A stretch of DNA of 19,972 nt from JAWXUD01 sp044432945 (GTDB lineage: Bacteria; Cyanobacteriota; Vampirovibrionia; Gastranaerophilales; Gastranaerophilaceae). The stretch covers positions 1 through 19,972 of the forward strand of contig JAWXUD010000030.1 in NCBI GenBank assembly GCA_044432945.1. Direction: 5' to 3'. The first letter of the stretch is position 1, and the number at the start of each line of letters is the position of its first letter. The position numbers and the translations under genes are program-made. Of this stretch, positions 16,553 through 19,972 are shown one piece after another. The notes under the pieces are model-generated. The model had not been told where the DNA came from and did not search any database. It was given only the letters and a program-made list of their open reading frames with translations.

Positions 16553-16620
16553 GTTAGATGTAATACTTAAGAAGTATAAGAAAATTAAGTTTTAGTGTAA
16601 TAAAAAAAAGGACGGTTAAT

Positions 16621-18315
16621 ATGTCATTACCAAACGTAGCGTATTTTTCAATGGAAATCGCAATGGACCAATCTCTAAAAATTTATTCAGGTGGTTTAGG
16701 ATTTTTAGCAGGGTCACACATGTTATCAGCTGGTTATTTACAAATGCCTATGGTAGGTGTCACAATGTTGTGGTCATATGGTTATTATGATCAACGAATC
16801 GGCGAAAATGGTCAAGTTGAAATCGCTTATATTAGAAAATATTATGATTTCTTAAAAGATACTGGTGCATCTACTGAAGTCGATATTTTTGGCGAAAAAG
16901 TTAAAGTTAAAGCTTTCTTGGTAGAGCCAGAATTATTCGGAGCTTGCCCAGTATATTTATTAACAACAGATGTTGAAGGCAACAGTGAATGGGCTAAGAG
17001 CATTTCTCACAAATTATATGACGGAAATGAAAAAATCAGAATCGCTCAAGAAACAGTTCTTGGTGTTGCTGGTGTAAGAATTTTACAAAAATTGAAATAC
17101 GAATTTGACGTTGTTCATATGAACGAAGGTCATGCACTTCCTGCAGCATTTGAATTGTTGCAACAAAATAATGGTGATTTAGAAGCTGTTAAAAAACAAA
17201 CCGTATTTACAACTCATACTCCAGTTGCTGCGGGTAACGAAGTACATTGGGTTGATACATTATTAGACGGTGGTTTCTTTGCAGGTTGCTCAAGAGAAAC
17301 AGCGGTAGCTTTAGGTGGAGAAAACTTCTCTCTAACAGTAGCTGCTTTAAGAATGTCTAGAATTTCAAACGCAGTATCACAATTGCACGGTCTAGTTGCA
17401 AACAAAATGTGGGAATGGGTAGAAGGCAGATGTCCTATTAGAGCTATTACTAACGCCGTTAACTTACATTACTGGCAAGATGAGCGTATTAAAGCTGTAG
17501 CAAATGATCCTGAACAATTATTAGCTACAAAGCGTGAAATGAAAGCCGAATTGTTTGAATATATCGCAAACGTTGCTGGTAAAAGATTTGATCCAGATGT
17601 TTTAACTATCACTTGGGCGAGAAGATTTGCTGATTACAAACGTGCTTGGTTAATCTTGATGGATAAAGATAGAATTAATAAATTGTTGGATTCTAACAAA
17701 ATCCAAATTATCTTTGCTGGTAAATTCCACCCAGATGATGTTATGGGTAAAGAGATGTTTAACAAACTTCTTAACCACTCTCACAGCTTGAAAAACGTTG
17801 TAGTTCTTCCAGGTTATGAATTAGAGTTGTCAGCTCAACTTAAACGTGGTACAGATATTTGGTTAAACACTCCACTAAGACCGTTCGAAGCTTCAGGTAC
17901 TTCAGGTATGTCAGCGAACGCTAACGGTGCTTTACACTTCTCAATCTTTGATGGTTGGACTGTTGAAGGTACGTTTAACGGAATTAATGGTTATACTGTT
18001 GAGTACGCTGGACTTGATGATGAAATGCCTTGGGAAGAACGTCATTGGAAAGATCATGAATCTGTTATGGATACAATTGAAAACGAAATTATTCCAACAT
18101 ACTATGATAACAAATTAGAATGGGCTAGATTGATGCGTCAAGCAATGAGAACAGCAGAAGCTTATTTCAATTCAGATAGAATGGTTGTTGAATACTATAA
18201 TAGATTGTATAAGCCAATCGCTCATGATGATTCATCAACAGGTAAAGAGAAAAAAGAGATGAATATTTCTGAAACTCCTACCTTTGATGCTTGGAATTAT
18301 GCAAATATTAAATAA
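16621..18315 (+). CDS. glgP: GT35 alpha-glucan phosphorylase homologue lacking the PLP lysine
   Basis: The 564-aa protein follows the short, archaeal/Thermotoga-type glucan phosphorylase layout: VAYFSMEIA at the start, YSGGLGFLAG (22-31), HMNEGHA (166-172), THTPVAAGNE, then ARRFADYKRA (333-342) and EASGTSGMSANANG. Phosphorylases release glucose-1-phosphate from glycogen or maltodextrin using PLP held by a Lys in the last motif (GTSGMK in this subtype, GTGNMK in the animal enzyme). Here that position is Ser431, and the codon TCA is unambiguous. The enzyme may therefore not bind PLP in the usual way, and could be a non-phosphorolytic glycosyltransferase or inactive. Other changes are GSH for GDH near residue 31 and NEGHALPAA for NEGHAAF. 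An AAGGA site precedes the ATG, and codon choice (AAC, TTC) suggests good expression. A palindromic terminator follows at once. Confidence 0.9.
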   Translation: MSLPNVAYFSMEIAMDQSLKIYSGGLGFLAGSHMLSAGYLQMPMVGVTMLWSYGYYDQRIGENGQVEIAYIRKYYDFLKDTGASTEVDIFGEKVKVKAFLVEPELFGACPVYLLTTDVEGNSEWAKSISHKLYDGNEKIRIAQETVLGVAGVRILQKLKYEFDVVHMNEGHALPAAFELLQQNNGDLEAVKKQTVFTTHTPVAAGNEVHWVDTLLDGGFFAGCSRETAVALGGENFSLTVAALRMSRISNAVSQLHGLVANKMWEWVEGRCPIRAITNAVNLHYWQDERIKAVANDPEQLLATKREMKAELFEYIANVAGKRFDPDVLTITWARRFADYKRAWLILMDKDRINKLLDSNKIQIIFAGKFHPDDVMGKEMFNKLLNHSHSLKNVVVLPGYELELSAQLKRGTDIWLNTPLRPFEASGTSGMSANANGALHFSIFDGWTVEGTFNGINGYTVEYAGLDDEMPWEERHWKDHESVMDTIENEIIPTYYDNKLEWARLMRQAMRTAEAYFNSDRMVVEYYNRLYKPIAHDDSSTGKEKKEMNISETPTFDAWNYANIK

Positions 18316-18339
18316 TATTTAGTTATATTATACAAAATT

Positions 18340-18377
18340 AAAACTCGTATTAGAGAATTCTCTAATACGAGTTTTTT
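18340..18377 (+). terminator. Perfect 36-nt palindromic terminator
   Basis: Positions 18340-18357 are the exact reverse complement of 18358-18375, centred on GAATTC, beginning AAAACTCG and ending in TTTTTT (18372-18377). The hairpin can act in both directions. It starts 25 nt after the phosphorylase homologue's stop codon. Confidence 0.9.
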
Positions 18378-18416
18378 ATGTGAGCAAAAATTATTATTAG
18401 GGGATTTAGACTAATA

Positions 18417-18563
18417 TGCAAATATCATCTATAAGACAAAATATTTATAAAAAAGAAGCTCTTGACAACGCTCGTGAGAAAATAAATGTAATTACTCAAC
18501 TAAAAAGCGGAATAACTCGCTATTGCTCCCTTTTTCTTTACGGGAGTGGGCAAGAAGGGTGAA
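18417..18563 (+). pseudogene. Possible truncated gene start, 48 codons
   Basis: An ATG at 18417, preceded by AGGGGA about 12 nt upstream, opens a 48-codon frame. Its first 30 codons read as plausible protein (MQISSIRQNIYKKEAL, then a charged stretch). The second part (from LKSGITRYCSLF) coincides with the start of the GC-richer repeat-like segment. The opening resembles N-termini I recall from long proteins of this bacterial group. I read it as the head of a gene cut short by an inserted repeat, but a chance ORF is quite possible. Confidence 0.25.
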
Positions 18564-18790
18564 TATCGCTCAAACAAATTCCGCCTTGAAGTCGTTTCGT
18601 AAACATTTTCTAACCTCACTTCGCTAAAGTCAAACTTTAAATATCAAATCCAATATGGCAATTTTATTTCATCTGCACCGATCCGTCATTTCGTGCTGTT
18701 AATTCCCCTCCCGAGGAGGGGTGGCAACGAAGTTGACGGGGTGGTTACGATGCACCAGTTACAACGCCCCGCCGTTTGTAACGAAATGTT
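18505..18790. repeat. Palindrome-rich, GC-richer segment, probably a dispersed intergenic repeat
   Basis: This stretch differs from its AT-rich flanks and contains several inverted repeats. GCGGAAT/ATTCCGC lies at 18507-18513/18578-18584. CTCCC/GGGAG lies at about 18526-18546. CCCCTCC/GGAGGGG with a CGA loop lies at 18705-18711/18715-18721. GTTACAA/TTGTAAC lies at about 18758-18781. An outer CATTTCGT/ACGAAATG pair (18687-18694/18781-18788) frames the last part. The CCCCTCC...GGAGGGGTGG...GACGGGGTGG pattern is like short intergenic repeats I recall from many bacterial genomes. No transposase is present and no target duplication is obvious. Tiny ORFs inside it (for example a 22-codon minus-strand frame at 18538-18606 with GAGG before its ATG) are not convincing as genes. 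Confidence 0.5.
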
Positions 18791-18875
18791 AAGCGTTTTC
18801 TAGTGCTGGATTAAAGTTTTCACCTAAACGTTCCGTAATATAAGACATAAGGAAATTAACAAAAGGAAACGTATT

Positions 18876-19925
18876 ATGGGAATGGCAGCATCACAGGCTA
18901 GATTCTTGGGCCTAACAGCAAGAAAATCAAATTGTGAATATGAAGGACAACAAATTAACCAAGAAAGAACTACTTTGTCTAACCAATCTGCAAACTACTA
19001 TACAGAATTATTAGGCTTGACTGTTCCAACAGTTCCTTCTACTGATGATTATACTACAACAGTTTATACTTTTGATGATGGCTCATTATCAAACACCATC
19101 ACGTCATTAGTCGCAAACACTAATGGTGAATATATAGTTAGCTACTTATCTAGCTGGACTGATGATTTCGCAGTTGTTGCATCTACTTCATCTTTGGTAA
19201 CTCAAACAACTTCATATGATACAGATGGAAATGGTGATAAAATTCAAGAAATTGATGAAAATGGTGACCCAGTTGTAGATGGAAATGGTGATCCTGTATA
19301 TCAAACTTCAAATAATTACTCAATCGGTTCTTCAGCTTTAGAAGCACTTGATCCTAATGATGCTACTGAGGCTGAATATGAAGCGATGTTAGATGAAAAA
19401 TATGGACCTGGTACTTGGTTAGTAAGATATGTTGAAAACACTTCAACTGGTGTAAGCACTCCATACTTTTACAAACAAGAAGATTTAGACAGTGCAACTT
19501 ATAACGAGTCAACAGGCGTTTCTCAAAGTAACATCAATTGCTACACAATTGGATCAGCTACTGAAAATGAAGAGATTAAAAACGTCACATCAACTCTAGA
19601 ACAAGATTCTACTGGTCGTTTGATTAGTATCACATTGAACTCTGATACAACATCAGCAACAACATATACATTAACAACAAATACAGTAACTGATGATGAT
19701 GCTTATGCTGATGCAATGAATCAATATGAATATGATAGTGCTTTATATGAGCAAACATTGAATTCAATCAATGCTAAAATTGCGATTATTCAAGAGCAAG
19801 ATAAGACATTAGAATTGCAGTTAACAGAATTAGATACTGAGCAATCAGCAATCACAACTGAGATGGACGCTGTAACAGCGGTTATCGAGAAAAACGTTGA
19901 ATCAACATTCGATACATTCAGTTAA
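18876..19925 (+). CDS. Asp/Thr-rich protein with C-terminal coiled coil, Gastranaerophilales-type family, function unknown
   Basis: The 349-aa product starts MGMAASQARFLGLTARKSN, an N-terminus I recall as recurrent in this bacterial group and always without known function. It has no signal peptide or transmembrane helix. Residues about 30-50 are polar and helical. The middle is rich in Thr, Ser, Asp and Tyr and includes degenerate tandem units at about 112-140 (DTDGNGDKI, DENGDPVV, DGNGDPVY) that look like Asp/Asn-Gly calcium-loop-type repeats. The end (from about 285) is a predicted coiled coil (INAKIAIIQEQDKTLELQL onward) closing in ESTFDTFS. A helix-variable-helix layout without a signal peptide is reminiscent of flagellar-type or type III-exported filament and tip proteins, but this is only a structural analogy. 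AAAGGA lies 9 nt before the ATG and codon use suggests strong expression. Confidence 0.85.
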   Translation: MGMAASQARFLGLTARKSNCEYEGQQINQERTTLSNQSANYYTELLGLTVPTVPSTDDYTTTVYTFDDGSLSNTITSLVANTNGEYIVSYLSSWTDDFAVVASTSSLVTQTTSYDTDGNGDKIQEIDENGDPVVDGNGDPVYQTSNNYSIGSSALEALDPNDATEAEYEAMLDEKYGPGTWLVRYVENTSTGVSTPYFYKQEDLDSATYNESTGVSQSNINCYTIGSATENEEIKNVTSTLEQDSTGRLISITLNSDTTSATTYTLTTNTVTDDDAYADAMNQYEYDSALYEQTLNSINAKIAIIQEQDKTLELQLTELDTEQSAITTEMDAVTAVIEKNVESTFDTFS

Positions 19926-19944
19926 TAATTAATTAAAATGATAT

Positions 19945-19972
19945 TGCAACAATGTATTATTTTCAGGTTGCA
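19945..19972 (+). terminator. Possible start of a terminator hairpin, cut by the window end
   Basis: TGCAAC (19945-19950) and GTTGCA (19967-19972) are complementary with a 16-nt loop, 20 nt after the stop of the last gene. The sequence that would show a T-run lies outside the window. Confidence 0.3.

Noticed and set aside
18505..18790. CRISPR array or insertion sequence
   Set aside because: There are no regularly spaced direct repeats, no transposase and no clear terminal inverted repeats with target duplication.
18789..18848. 19-codon minus-strand frame reading like protein (MSYITERLGENFNPALENA)
   Set aside because: It has no ribosome site on that strand, is very short, and such frames are expected by chance in AT-rich DNA.

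Overview
The window looks like a chromosomal segment of an uncultured gut bacterium, most likely from the non-photosynthetic sister group of Cyanobacteria (Vampirovibrionia/Melainabacteria, order Gastranaerophilales). The reasons are the low GC content, the prepilin N-terminus with the FTLAEVLITLGIIGVV core, and the final protein, whose N-terminus (MGMAASQARFLGLTARKSN) I recall as a recurrent family in that group. This placement rests on recognition, not on a search.

Layout, left to right. At 1-309 (minus) is the 5' part of a type IV prepilin-like gene. It is divergent from a small XRE-type regulator (448-660), with a perfect 14-bp dyad between them. Next comes a stand-alone elongation factor G gene, fusA (766-2853), with its own strong terminator and no ribosomal protein or tuf neighbours. 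Then a minus-strand series, read from right to left: a GltD/NfnB-type Fe-S flavoprotein (8165-6795), an exported P/Q-rich protein (6738-5743), and a divergent membrane H+-pyrophosphatase with its own promoter (5600-3174). Facing away from the flavoprotein gene are mutS2 (8278-10647) and an M20 peptidase T-like gene (10699-11859).

The gap at 11860-12241 encodes a large-type SRP RNA (about 255 nt, 11911-12172) with a canonical promoter, a paired 5'/3' end helix, a textbook domain IV and a T-run. Downstream, a YdjC-family protein with a degraded active site overlaps by 8 nt a membrane-anchored phospholipase D-like protein. This pair converges on an exported von Willebrand A protein read from the other strand. 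Then come a PLP-dependent methionine gamma-lyase-family protein (15178-16410) and a GT35 alpha-glucan phosphorylase homologue (16621-18315) in which the PLP lysine is replaced by serine.

The 560-nt gap before the last gene holds a perfect 36-nt palindromic terminator, a short gene-like fragment, and a GC-richer palindrome-rich stretch that looks like a dispersed repeat. The last gene (18876-19925) encodes an Asp/Thr-rich protein with a C-terminal coiled coil.

Most of the window is housekeeping: translation, protein targeting, recombination control, PPi energetics, glucan metabolism. I see no defence island, CRISPR, tRNA, rRNA or transposase gene. The best candidates for unusual biology are the lysine-less glucan phosphorylase homologue, the divergent signal-peptide-bearing H+-PPase, the Alu-domain SRP RNA, and the YdjC-like/PLD pair.
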